Shown here one piece after another: positions 35,751 through 45,159 of a stretch of DNA of 64,000 nucleotides. The DNA is taken from the NCBI RefSeq assembly GCF_013155125.1, contig NZ_CP053564.1:4781501-4845500 (forward strand). Reading direction: 5' to 3'. Made by a program: the position numbers and the translations under genes. Positions within the stretch are counted from its first letter, which is position 1; the number at the start of each line of letters is the position of its first letter. This DNA is from Pseudonocardia broussonetiae. GTDB taxonomy: Bacteria; Actinomycetota; Actinomycetes; Mycobacteriales; Pseudonocardiaceae. The notes beneath the pieces were generated by a model, which saw only the letters and a program-made list of their open reading frames with translations, had not been told where the DNA came from and did no database searches.

Positions 35751-37851
35751 GGTCGGTGGCCACGTCGTACCGCGCGAACCCGCGGGTGAAGGTGGCGGTG
35801 CCCGACGTCGTCGCGCGCAGGTCGACGGCGTAGCGCAGGAGCTCGGTGCACGGCACCTCCGCGCGCACGACGCTGCGGCCCGGCCCGGCGACCTCGGTGC
35901 CGAGGACGCGCCCGCGCCGGGCCGAGAGGTCACCGAGCACCGCGCCCAGGTGCTCGTCGGGGATGCGGACGACGACCTCGTCGAACGGCTCCAGCAGCAC
36001 CGTGCCGCACGCCGCCGCGGCCTCGCGCAGCGCCAGCGCGCCCGCGGTCTGGAACGCCGCGTCCGAGGAGTCGACGGAGTGGGCCTTGCCGTCGACGAGC
36101 GTCGCGCGGACGTCGACGACGGGGTGGCGCTCGTCGTCCAGACCCCGCTCGAGCTGGGCGCGGATGCCCTTCTCGACGCTGGGCACGAACTGCGTCGGCA
36201 CCGACCCGCCGACGACGGCGGACCGGAACTCGAACCCCGCACCGCGCGGCAGCGGCTCGAACTCGACGTGGCACACCGCGTACTGCCCGTGCCCGCCGCT
36301 CTGCTTGACGTGCCGCCCGGTGACGCGCGCGGACCCGGCGAGCGTGACGCGCATCGGCACCCGCACCGGCTCGGTGTCGACGCCGATCCCGGAACCGCCC
36401 GCGCCGCCCGCGCGCAGCCGCGACAGCACCACGTCGGCGTGCGCCTCGCCCATGCACCACAGCACGGTCTGGTGGGTCTCGGGGTTGCGCTCGAGCACGA
36501 GCGTCGGGTCGGCGGCGACGATCCGGCCCAGCGTGCGCACCAGCGCGTCCTCGTCGCCGCGGGTCCGCGGGACGACGGCCACGGGCAGCAGCGGCTCGGG
36601 CAGGTTCCAGCACGACAGCAGCAGCGGGTGGGCGGCGTCGGAGACCGTGTCGCCGGTCTCGGCCGACCCCAGCTTCGTCAGCGCCGCGATGTCGCCGGCC
36701 ACCACGGCGTCGACCTCGTGGAGCGCGGCCCCGAGCGGGACGTGGACGTGCGCGAGCCGCTCGTCGTCGTCGTGGTCGTGCTCGCCGCCGCGCTGGCGGG
36801 GCACCGCGGTGTGGCCGCTCACGTGCACGACGGTGTCGGGCCGCAGCGTCCCGGAGAACACGCGGACCAGCGACACCCGCCCGACGTACGCGTCGGCCGC
36901 GGTCCGCACGACCTCCGCGGCGAGCGGGCCGTCGGGGTCGGCCGTCAGCGGCTCGTGCGGGCTGCCGTCGACGCCGGACACGGCCGGCAGCGGGTGCTCG
37001 AGCGGCGACGGGAACCCGCCCGCGAGCACCTCCAGCAGCGCGTCCAGCCCGATCCCGCCCGCCGCGCACACCGGGACGACGGGGTGGAAGGCACCGCGCG
37101 CGACCGCCGTCTCCAGGTCGTCGACCAGCGTCGCGAACTCGATGTCCTCGCCGCCGAGGTAGCGCTCCATCAGCGACTCGTCCTCGGACTGCTCGATGAT
37201 CCCCTCGATCAGCGACGCCCGCGCCTCGCGCGAGCCGGGCGGCGCCTGCCCGGCCGGGGTGCGGGAGAGCAGGCCGTAGATGCCGGTGAGCCGCTCACCG
37301 ATGCGGATCGGGAGGTAGAGCGGCGCGACGCCGTCGCCGAAGGACGCCTGGCAGGCGGCGATGGTGGCCTCCAGGTCGGCGCGGGGCCCGTCGCACCGGG
37401 CGACGACCACGGCCCGCGGCATCCCGACCGCCGCGCACTCCTCCCACTGCGCGACCGTCGCGGGGTCGATGCGGCCCTCGCGCCCCTCGTCGGCGGCGAC
37501 GACGAACAGCGCGGCGTCGGCGGCGCGCAGCCCCGCGCGGAGCTCGCCGACGAAGTCGCCGTAACCGGGGGTGTCGATCAGGTTGATCTTGATGCCGTCG
37601 TGGACGACCGGCGCCACGGACAGCGCGACCGAGCGCTGCTGGCGGACCGCGGCGGGGTCGTGGTCGCAGACCGTCGTGCCGTCGGCGACCGAACCCGCCC
37701 GCGGGACCGTGCCGGTGTGCGCGAGCAGCGCCTCGACCAGCGTCGTCTTCCCCGACCCGGAGGGCCCGACCAGGACCACGTTGCGGATCTGCGCGGGGGA
37801 GACGGGTGCCGTCACCGTCCGCGTCCGTGCGCCCGATGCTCTGCCGGCCAT
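35746..37851 (-). CDS. Elongation factor G-like protein (EF-G2 type)
   Basis: A 701-residue translational GTPase of the EF-G-like group found in actinobacteria (compare mycobacterial Rv0120c). G1 is GPSGSGKT at 29-36 and G3 is DTPGYGDF. The usual G4 NKxD is replaced by ARCD (VVVARCDGPRAD). Domain II, the EF-G domain IV region (FVPSVEKGIRAQLERG, VDVRATLVDGKAHSVDSSDAAFQ) and the C-terminal domain V (LEPFDEVVVRIPDEHLGAVLGDL) are all present. These second EF-Gs are usually not the main translocase, and the role is uncertain. ATG 37851 follows GAGGTGG; GTG 37860 is in frame. Confidence 0.9.
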   Translation of the reverse strand: MAGRASGARTRTVTAPVSPAQIRNVVLVGPSGSGKTTLVEALLAHTGTVPRAGSVADGTTVCDHDPAAVRQQRSVALSVAPVVHDGIKINLIDTPGYGDFVGELRAGLRAADAALFVVAADEGREGRIDPATVAQWEECAAVGMPRAVVVARCDGPRADLEATIAACQASFGDGVAPLYLPIRIGERLTGIYGLLSRTPAGQAPPGSREARASLIEGIIEQSEDESLMERYLGGEDIEFATLVDDLETAVARGAFHPVVPVCAAGGIGLDALLEVLAGGFPSPLEHPLPAVSGVDGSPHEPLTADPDGPLAAEVVRTAADAYVGRVSLVRVFSGTLRPDTVVHVSGHTAVPRQRGGEHDHDDDERLAHVHVPLGAALHEVDAVVAGDIAALTKLGSAETGDTVSDAAHPLLLSCWNLPEPLLPVAVVPRTRGDEDALVRTLGRIVAADPTLVLERNPETHQTVLWCMGEAHADVVLSRLRAGGAGGSGIGVDTEPVRVPMRVTLAGSARVTGRHVKQSGGHGQYAVCHVEFEPLPRGAGFEFRSAVVGGSVPTQFVPSVEKGIRAQLERGLDDERHPVVDVRATLVDGKAHSVDSSDAAFQTAGALALREAAAACGTVLLEPFDEVVVRIPDEHLGAVLGDLSARRGRVLGTEVAGPGRSVVRAEVPCTELLRYAVDLRATTSGTATFTRGFARYDVATDP

Positions 37852-37970
37852 GGTGACCACCTCGTCCCCGTCGACGTGTGCTCCATCTCACACCCGTCGC
37901 CCGTCGCGGGACAAGGGCTCCGGCGGCGGGACCACAACGGACAGAACCCGGAGGGTCCCGGGGACGGCGG

Positions 37971-37976
37971 TAGGGT
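37971..37976 (+). promoter_or_regulatory. -10 box of malic enzyme gene (leaderless)
   Basis: TAGGGT, seven bases, then GTG at 37984. No ribosome-binding site lies between. Confidence 0.55.
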
Positions 37977-37983
37977 GCGGCCC

Positions 37984-39378
<1,395 letters not shown>

Positions 39379-39422
39379 CGACGGTCCCCGGTCGCGGGCC
39401 CGGGGTCCGGTGGGACGGCGAT

Positions 39423-39428
39423 TACCCT
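39423..39428 (+). promoter_or_regulatory. -10 box of pdxT (leaderless)
   Basis: TACCCT, seven bases, then GTG at 39436; no ribosome-binding site lies between. Confidence 0.5.
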
Positions 39429-39435
39429 GGTCGGC

Positions 39436-40071
39436 GTGGTTCCCGTGATCGGAGTGCTGGCCCTGCAGGGTGACGTCCGCGAGCACCTGGCCGCCGTGAC
39501 GGCGTGCGGTGCGCGGGCGGTGGCGGTGCGCCGCCCGTCGGAGCTCGACGCCGTCGACGCCATCGTTCTGCCCGGCGGCGAGTCGACCACGATGAGCCGG
39601 CTGCTGACGACGTTCGAGCTCCTCGACCCGCTGCGGAAGCGCATCGCGTCGGGGATGCCGACCTACGGCTCGTGCGCCGGCATGATCCTGCTGGCACGCG
39701 ACGTCCTCGACGGCCGCCCCGACCAGGAGCAGCTCGGCGGCCTCGACGTCGTCGTGCGCCGCAACGCCTTCGGCCGCCAGGTCGACTCGTTCGAGATCGA
39801 CCTCGACGTCGACGGCGTCCCCGGCGCCCCGGTCCGCGCGGTGTTCATCCGGGCGCCGTGGGTGGAGTCGGCGGGCGACGGGGTCGAGGTGCTGGCCACG
39901 GTGCCCGAGCGGACGGTCGCAGGCCGGGGCACCGGCGACGCCGCCGGCCGGGTCGTGGCGGTGCGGCAGGGGTCGGTGCTGGCGACGGCCTTCCACCCGG
40001 AGCTGACCGGCGACCACCGGGTGCACGCGGCGTTCTGCAAGATGGTGACGGCGAGTACGGCGGCGGTCTGA
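39436..40071 (+). CDS. pdxT: Pyridoxal 5'-phosphate synthase glutaminase subunit PdxT
   Basis: A 211-residue class I glutaminase. The catalytic triad is C80 ([10 protein letters not shown]), H187 and E189 ([14 protein letters not shown]); [12 protein letters not shown] and [13 protein letters not shown] are family signatures. It releases ammonia from glutamine for PdxS. In most actinobacteria it stands close to pdxS and yebC; here it has its own leaderless-type promoter and both partners are displaced. Its 3' side is followed by a 57-bp palindrome and a C-rich stretch. Confidence 0.96.
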   Translation: MVPVIGVLALQGDVREHLAAVTACGARAVAVRRPSELDAVDAIVLPGGESTTMSRLLTTFELLDPLRKRIASGMPTYGSCAGMILLARDVLDGRPDQEQLGGLDVVVRRNAFGRQVDSFEIDLDVDGVPGAPVRAVFIRAPWVESAGDGVEVLATVPERTVAGRGTGDAAGRVVAVRQGSVLATAFHPELTGDHRVHAAFCKMVTASTAAV

Positions 40072-40091
40072 GGGCCGGCCCGCCCCGCTGC

Positions 40092-40148
40092 GTGACAGTG
40101 GAGTGGCTTTACTGGCGTCCAGTGGCAGTAAAGCCACTCCACTGTCAC
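40092..40148. repeat. 57-bp palindrome, copy 1
   Basis: Two perfect 23-bp arms beginning GTGACAGTGGAGTGGC flank an 11-base loop. It lies 20 bases after pdxT and could serve as its terminator. Copies 2 and 3 are at 40446 and 41644. Confidence 0.9.
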
Positions 40149-40445
40149 CGGGCCAGCGCGGAGGCGGCCCGCCCCCGCCCCCCGCCCCCCGCCCCGCCGC
40201 CCGTCCCGCACAGCCCCGGCCCCGCGCCCTGCCCGCGCCCCCCCGCGCCCGGCCTCGCGGCGCGCGCATCCGCACCGCCCGCCTCCGCCGCCCCCCGCCG
40301 CCCGCCGCGCCTCACGCACGCCGCCTCCGCCGCACGCCGCGCCTCACGCACGCCGCGCTCAGCGCCCGCCGACGCCCCGCGCCCCCCGCGCCCCCCGCGC
40401 CCGCCGTGCCCCGCCCCCCCGCGGCCCCCCGGACGCCCCCCGGCA
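40149..40445. other. C-rich gene-free stretch between palindromes 1 and 2
   Basis: About 300 bases with extreme cytosine bias on the plus strand (runs such as CCCCCGCCCCCC and repeated GCCTCACGCACGCCGC). No believable gene, promoter or RNA is seen. The complementary strand is G-rich enough to form G-quadruplexes. Confidence 0.8.
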
Positions 40446-40502
40446 GTGACAGTGGAGTGGCTTTACTGCCGCCCAGTGACAGTAAAGCCACTCCACTGTC
40501 AC
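40446..40502. repeat. 57-bp palindrome, copy 2
   Basis: The same 23-bp arms as copy 1 with a different 11-base loop. It is followed by G-rich short repeats of the type GGCGGTGTGGGAGG (40503-40550) and then the 3' end of the AbiEi/DUF559-like gene. Confidence 0.9.
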
Positions 40503-40567
40503 GGGAGGGCGGTGTGGGAGGGGCGGTGTGGGAGGGCGATGTGGGAGGGCTGCGGCGGAGCTCGCGC

Positions 40568-41530
40568 TCAGCGCCGCTCGGTCCAGTGCAGGCCGGGAGG
40601 GCGGGGACGGCCGGTCGCGGCCCGGTGGGCCGCCGTCAGCTCCCGCAGCACCTCCGGTGCGTCGCCGCGCAGCCGTCGGGCGACGGTCGGCAGGACCGCC
40701 ACCCCCGCGGCCGCGAAACGGGCGGACTTGGCCTGCTCGCGGGCGTAGTCCGTGGGCGTCAGGTGCCAGGCGATGGAGTTGATCTCCCAGGCGAGTGCGA
40801 CGTCGTCCCACCACGCGTCGGCGACGCCCAGGAAGCGGCCGGACCCGTCGTGCACCGCGACGTTCCACAGCGGCTCCGGGAGCCCGGACCGTGCCCACAG
40901 CTTCTTCGCGTCGAGTTCGGCCGCCGACCGTATGCCGTCGCGAACGGCGCGCAGCACCCGCCGCGGGGTGGCCGACCCGTGCTGGCCGTTCGCGTCGAGC
41001 TCGGCGGCGATCTCCGCGACAGTGCACAGGCGTCGCTGCACCGCGTCGGAGAAGAGCTCGGCGATCTCGCGCTCGTCGCGCAGCGTCCGTGACCCGTCGG
41101 CGAGCGCCCGGGGCAGCGGCGCCAGCGGAACCCCGCCCCGGCGCACGGGGACCGGCATATTCCGGCTCCGGTCCACCCGCACGAACCACGTGTGCCGCAG
41201 CTGGCGGTCGTCCGGCACGAGCAGCTGCAGCTTCCGCCCGGGTGTCGGCGTACGGCGGACGCCCTGCCTCAGGCAGGCGCTGAGCCCTGTCAGCACCGCT
41301 CGCGGACCGCCGTGCAGGAGCGCGGCCGTGACGAGCTGGTCGTCGGTCGGCTCGCCCGTGCACAGCAGGAGGATGCCGGGGGCGAGGCGCTGCCACGGGC
41401 CGCCGTCGCGGCACCGCCGGTACACCGTCGACTCCGACAGCCCCATTTCGATCAGCACCCGCGCCGCGATGACACCACCCTGCGACGCCGCCCACAGCGT
41501 CGCCCGATCGGGCTCGGACCCTCGTCTCAT
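40568..41530 (-). CDS. AbiEi/DUF559-like protein (possible endonuclease-fold)
   Basis: A 320-residue protein. The N-terminal 60 residues (ATLWAASQGGVIAARVLIEMGLSESTVYRR then WQRLAPGILLL) form a winged-helix of the AbiEi_4 type. The C-terminus (LGVADAWWDDVALAWEIN, SIAWHLTPTDYAREQAKSARFAAAGVAVL) is like the DUF559/Vsr-type PD-(D/E)XK fold, with Asp and Glu in place but Asn where Lys or Asp is common. Similar genes are abundant and often single in actinobacteria; the function is not established, though phage defence is often proposed. The ATG has no clear ribosome-binding site. The gene stands alone between palindrome copies 2 and 3. Confidence 0.75.
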   Translation of the reverse strand: MRRGSEPDRATLWAASQGGVIAARVLIEMGLSESTVYRRCRDGGPWQRLAPGILLLCTGEPTDDQLVTAALLHGGPRAVLTGLSACLRQGVRRTPTPGRKLQLLVPDDRQLRHTWFVRVDRSRNMPVPVRRGGVPLAPLPRALADGSRTLRDEREIAELFSDAVQRRLCTVAEIAAELDANGQHGSATPRRVLRAVRDGIRSAAELDAKKLWARSGLPEPLWNVAVHDGSGRFLGVADAWWDDVALAWEINSIAWHLTPTDYAREQAKSARFAAAGVAVLPTVARRLRGDAPEVLRELTAAHRAATGRPRPPGLHWTERR

Positions 41531-41643
41531 GCAGGGGAGGATGAGTGCCGACCGCCCCCGGCCGTGGCGGAACGGCACAACCGGCACCCGCGCCGACGCC
41601 GCAGCGGCCCTCCGCCGCACCGCCGCGCGCCGCCCCCCACCAC

Positions 41644-41700
41644 GTGACAGTGAAGTGGCTCTACTGCCGCCCAGTGACAGTAAAGCCACTCCACTGTCAT
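41644..41700. repeat. 57-bp palindrome, copy 3 (three arm mismatches)
   Basis: Same length and loop as copy 2, with arm differences (GTGACAGTGAAGTGGCTC and ...CTGTCAT). It lies upstream of the AbiEi/DUF559-like gene. Confidence 0.85.
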
Positions 41701-42101
41701 CGGGAGGGGGCGGCAGGGCGCGGCGGCGGGGTGAGCGGAGGGGGCGGCGGGCGCGGCGGCGGGGAGGGCGGGGGGCGGCGGCAGGGGCAGCGGGGCGGTG
41801 GCGGGTGACGGGAGGCGGAGGGGGCGGTGGCGCGCGGGACGGGGTGGAGCGTGACGGCGCGCGCTCGGCCCCCGCCGTTCCGCCGAACGCACCAGCGCCC
41901 CTTCCTGTGTCCCGCCCGCCGCGGGTTTTCCTGCTCGTCACCTCCCACCCCCTCGCGTAACCCGACGCTGTTCCGGGGGAAACGCGCCTGCCACACGTCG
42001 GCTGTGTCCTTGTCCCACGCGATCACGACGTCCCAGGGCGATGACGACCGGGACGGACGCGGCCGACCCCTCCGCAGGACCCCCACCAGAAGGGCACCAC
42101 C
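41701..42101. other. G-rich stretch and leader upstream of the nitrogen-associated cluster
   Basis: 41701-41860 is strongly G-rich on the plus strand (GGAGGGGGCGGCGGGCG and similar), the reverse bias of 40149-40445. 41870-42101 is more balanced and should contain the promoter of the following operon. It includes GTTCCGGGGGAAAC at 41970-41983, an imperfect dyad that might bind a regulator. No gene is seen. Confidence 0.6.
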
Positions 42102-42623
42102 ATGACCACGACCGTCGGACTGACCGAGACCGAGAAGCAGAGCCTCGAGGAGATCGCGCACCCGTCGCTGCCGGAGGGCTCGTCGATCTACGGCGGCACC
42201 AAGGTCTTCCCGGACTACCAGGCCGAGAACGGCGAGACCTACTTCACCCTCGTCCACGGCATCGCGCACGAGTCGTCGGTCAGCTTCGTCGCGATCCTGC
42301 AGGCCACCCGCGCGCAGCGGAAGGGCTTCGAGTCGGCGATCTACTTCTACGGCCCCGGCTCGCTGAACTGCCTGGCCACCCGCGGGTTCCCGACCACCGG
42401 CAACTCCGCGTTCCCCGGCGAGCACAACATCAACAGCTCGCTCAAGACGTTCATCGACGAGGGCGGCAAGGTCTACTGCTGCCGCTTCGGCCTGTCGCTG
42501 CACGGCGCCCGCGAGGAGGACCTCATCGAGGGCGTCATCCCGACGCACCCCCTCGACGTCCAGGACGCGTTGATCCACTACGCCCGCAAGGGCGCGATCA
42601 TCAACTCCACCTACATGTTCTGA
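42102..42623 (+). CDS. MSMEG_0572/Sll0783-family nitrogen-starvation response protein
   Basis: A 173-residue protein of the MSMEG_0572/Sll0783 family: GSSIYGGTKVFPDYQAENGETYFTLVHGIAHESSVSFVAI, KGFESAIYFYGPGSLNCLATRGFPTTG and GGKVYCCRFGLSLHG. In cyanobacteria the homologue belongs to a nitrogen-starvation cluster; in the Nit1C cluster it corresponds to NitB. The biochemical function is unknown. A CC pair (VYCCR) and NCL are the only cysteines visible. It opens a five-gene plus-strand operon. Confidence 0.92.
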   Translation: MTTTVGLTETEKQSLEEIAHPSLPEGSSIYGGTKVFPDYQAENGETYFTLVHGIAHESSVSFVAILQATRAQRKGFESAIYFYGPGSLNCLATRGFPTTGNSAFPGEHNINSSLKTFIDEGGKVYCCRFGLSLHGAREEDLIEGVIPTHPLDVQDALIHYARKGAIINSTYMF

Positions 42624-42633
42624 GAGGCACGAC

Positions 42634-43707
42634 GTGAGCATCGTTGATCTCGGGATCCCGCTGACGACGAGGTCGGCACTGGCTGTACGGGGGGTGCGGA
42701 CCCCCACCGCGGTCCGCCGCGGGCCGGGCGCCGGGCCGAGCGACGACGGGCACCTCGTGATCGACGGTGCGAACGTCACGCTCCCCATCGACCCCGGCAG
42801 CCCCTACGTCGTGCGGGACGGCCGCATCTACGACGGCGAGCTCGACCTGGGCGTCGCCGCGGCACCGGTGCGCCGGCCCGCCTTCTACGACCTGACCACG
42901 GCCGACGGCGTCCGCTACGAGCAGATCGCCCTGCTCCACGGCGCCGACGTCCTGGCCAGCACCGTCGTGCAGACCTGCATCCGCTACGCCGAGGCGGAGC
43001 GCTGCCGGTTCTGCGCGATCGAGGAGTCGCTGCGCGCGGGCAGCACCGTCGCCGCCAAGACCCCGGCGCAGCTCGCCGAGGTCGCGGAGGCGGCGGTGCG
43101 GCTCGACGGCGTCCGGCAGATGGTGCTGACGACGGGCACCACCGCCGGGCCCGACCGCGGCGCGAAGCACCTCGTCCGCTGCGTGCGGGCCGTGCTCGAC
43201 GCCGTCCCCGGGCTGCCGGTGCAGGTGCAGATCGAGCCCCCCGGCGACCTCGACACCATCGACGAGCTCAAGGCCGCGGGCGCCACGTCCATCGGCATCC
43301 ACGTGGAGTCGACCGACGACGCCGTGCGCCGCGCCTGGATGCCGGGCAAGGGGTCGGTGCCGATGGCCGAGTACGAGGCCGCGTGGGACCGCGCCGTCGC
43401 CGTGTTCGGCCGCAACCGCGTCTCGACCTACCTGCTCATCGGGCTGGGGGAGGACCCGGACGAGCTCGTGGCCGGGGCCGCGTCGCTCGTCGAGCGCGGC
43501 GTGTACCCCTTCGTCGTGCCGTTCCGGCCGCTGCCGGGCACCCTCGCGGTGCGCGACGGCGCCACCGGGCCGACCGCGGAGGTCGTGGCCGACGTGACGT
43601 CGCGCGTGGCCCGCCTGCTGCGCGAGGCCGGGATGTCGGGCGCCGACCAGGGCGCCGGGTGCGCCGCCTGCGGGGCGTGCAGCGCGCTGCCGGCGGCCGG
43701 AGGATGA
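42634..43707 (+). CDS. MSMEG_0568-family radical SAM protein
   Basis: A 357-residue radical SAM enzyme. The presumed 4Fe-4S cysteines are C115, C124 and C127 (CIRYAEAERCRFC), a CX8CX2C spacing instead of CX3CX2C. VLTTGTTAGPDRGAKHLVRC, VQIEPPGDLDTIDELKAAGATSIGIHVES and RVSTYLLIGLGEDPDEL follow the radical SAM barrel. A second group, C343-C346-C349 (CAACGAC), near the C-terminus may bind an auxiliary cluster. It matches the MSMEG_0568 (NitD-like) family; the reaction is unknown. The next gene overlaps its stop by ATGA. Confidence 0.92.
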   Translation: MSIVDLGIPLTTRSALAVRGVRTPTAVRRGPGAGPSDDGHLVIDGANVTLPIDPGSPYVVRDGRIYDGELDLGVAAAPVRRPAFYDLTTADGVRYEQIALLHGADVLASTVVQTCIRYAEAERCRFCAIEESLRAGSTVAAKTPAQLAEVAEAAVRLDGVRQMVLTTGTTAGPDRGAKHLVRCVRAVLDAVPGLPVQVQIEPPGDLDTIDELKAAGATSIGIHVESTDDAVRRAWMPGKGSVPMAEYEAAWDRAVAVFGRNRVSTYLLIGLGEDPDELVAGAASLVERGVYPFVVPFRPLPGTLAVRDGATGPTAEVVADVTSRVARLLREAGMSGADQGAGCAACGACSALPAAGG

Positions 43708-45137
43708 CCCTCCGACGCGCTCCCTCCCGCGGAGGCGGCATCGACACCGGCGGTCTCGGGCTCGGCGAGGTCCTCACCGGGGCCGCGCCCGCCCGTCCGG
43801 CCTTCACGATCGAGCCCACCGGTGACCTCGCGGCCTACCACGTGCTGCGCCGGGAGGTGTTCGTCGAGGAGCAGGGGCTGTTCGGCGGGCCCGGGAGCGA
43901 CGGCACCGACCGCGACGACCGCGACGACGACCCCCGCCTGGTCGTCCTCGCCGCCCACGACCGCGACGGCACGTTCCTCGGCGGCGTCCGGCTCGGGCCG
44001 GTCACCGACCACGACATCGGCTGGTGGTTCGGCGGGCGGCTCGCCGTCACCCGCGCCGGGCGAAGGCTGCGCGGGGTCGGGGCGGCGCTGGTCCGCGCGG
44101 CCCGCGCGCACGCCGAGGCGGCCGGCGCCCTGCGCTTCGACGCCGAGGTGCAGGCGGCCAACGAGCGCTACTTCGCCCGCCTGGGCTGGAGCCGCGTCCG
44201 CGACGTCACCGTCGCCGGGCGCCCGCACGTCCTCATGCGCGCCCCGATCGGCCGCCTCGCCGCGGCCGCCGCGAGCAAGCAGCCCCTCGGTGGCCTGCTC
44301 GACGGCTTCCACCTGGGCGGCGCGGGCTTCGTCGGCGACGACGGCGCCCCCGTCCCCGGCACGGACGTGATCGCCGCCTGCGACGCGATCCTGCCGTCGA
44401 TGGTGGAGCGCGACCCGGAGTGGGCCGGCTGGTGCGGCGTGCTCGTCAACCTCAACGACCTGGCCGCGATGGGCGCCGCCCCGCTCGGCCTGCTCGACTC
44501 CGTGGCCGGGCGGGACACCGCGTTCGTCGGCCGCGTGCTGGCCGGCCTGCGCGACGCCGCCCGCGCGTACGACGTGCCGGTCCTGGGCGGCCACACGCAG
44601 GTCGGTGTGCCCGCGGCCCTGTCGGTCACGGCGCTGGGCCGCACGGACGCGCCCGTCCCCGGTGGGGGCGGGCGACCCGGGCAGCGCGTCCGGCTCACCG
44701 CCGACCTCGGCGGCGGCTGGCGCCCCGGCTACTCCGGGCGCCAGTGGGACTCCACGAGCACCCGCCGCACGGCGGAGCTGCGGGCGATGCTCGGGGCGGT
44801 CGGCGCCGCGCGTCCGGCCGCCGCCAAGGACGTCTCGATGGCCGGCGTCGCGGGCACGCTCGGGATGCTGGCCGAGGCGGGCGGCTGCGGGGCCGTGCTC
44901 GACGTCGCCGCCGTCCCGCGCCCGGCCGGTGCCACCGCGGGCGACTGGCTCACCTGCTTCCCCGGCTTCGCCGTCCTCACCGCCGACGACGCCGGGCGCC
45001 CCGGCCTCGACGCCGGACCGGCCACGGGCGCGGAGTGCGGCGAGCTCGTGCCCGGCGGCGGCGTGGCGCTGCGCTGGCCCGACGGCGAGCTGACCGACGC
45101 CGTCCCGGCCGCGGTCACCGGCATGGGGCGGGCGTGA
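43704..45137 (+). CDS. MSMEG_0567-type GNAT fused to Sll0787-type AIR-synthase domain
   Basis: A 477-residue fusion. Residues about 30-185 are a GNAT domain (VLRREVFVEEQGLFGG, GRRLRGVGAALVRAARAHAEAAGA, YFARLGWSRV). From about 200 it becomes an AIR-synthase/PurM-like domain (DVIAACDAILPSMVERDPEWAG, VLVNLNDLAAMGAAPLGLLD, VLGGHTQVGVPAALSVTALG, AAAKDVSMAGVAGTLGMLAE). In other bacteria these can be two genes of the same cluster. The products are unknown; the pair suggests N-acylation and an ATP-dependent ring or thio/selenophosphate-type activation. ATGA overlap with the radical SAM gene. Confidence 0.9.
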   Translation: MTLRRAPSRGGGIDTGGLGLGEVLTGAAPARPAFTIEPTGDLAAYHVLRREVFVEEQGLFGGPGSDGTDRDDRDDDPRLVVLAAHDRDGTFLGGVRLGPVTDHDIGWWFGGRLAVTRAGRRLRGVGAALVRAARAHAEAAGALRFDAEVQAANERYFARLGWSRVRDVTVAGRPHVLMRAPIGRLAAAAASKQPLGGLLDGFHLGGAGFVGDDGAPVPGTDVIAACDAILPSMVERDPEWAGWCGVLVNLNDLAAMGAAPLGLLDSVAGRDTAFVGRVLAGLRDAARAYDVPVLGGHTQVGVPAALSVTALGRTDAPVPGGGGRPGQRVRLTADLGGGWRPGYSGRQWDSTSTRRTAELRAMLGAVGAARPAAAKDVSMAGVAGTLGMLAEAGGCGAVLDVAAVPRPAGATAGDWLTCFPGFAVLTADDAGRPGLDAGPATGAECGELVPGGGVALRWPDGELTDAVPAAVTGMGRA

Positions 45138-45159
45138 CCGCCGTCCGCGGGACCTGAGG

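Noticed and set aside
40092-40148. Integrase attachment site at the end of pdxT
   Set aside because: There is no integrase or tRNA gene nearby, and the palindrome occurs three times without a matching element border.
41970-41983. GlnR-type nitrogen-control site (GTTCCGGGGGAAAC) upstream of the nitrogen-associated cluster
   Set aside because: The dyad is imperfect and does not fit the known GlnR spacing well enough; it is kept only as a note in the intergenic entry.
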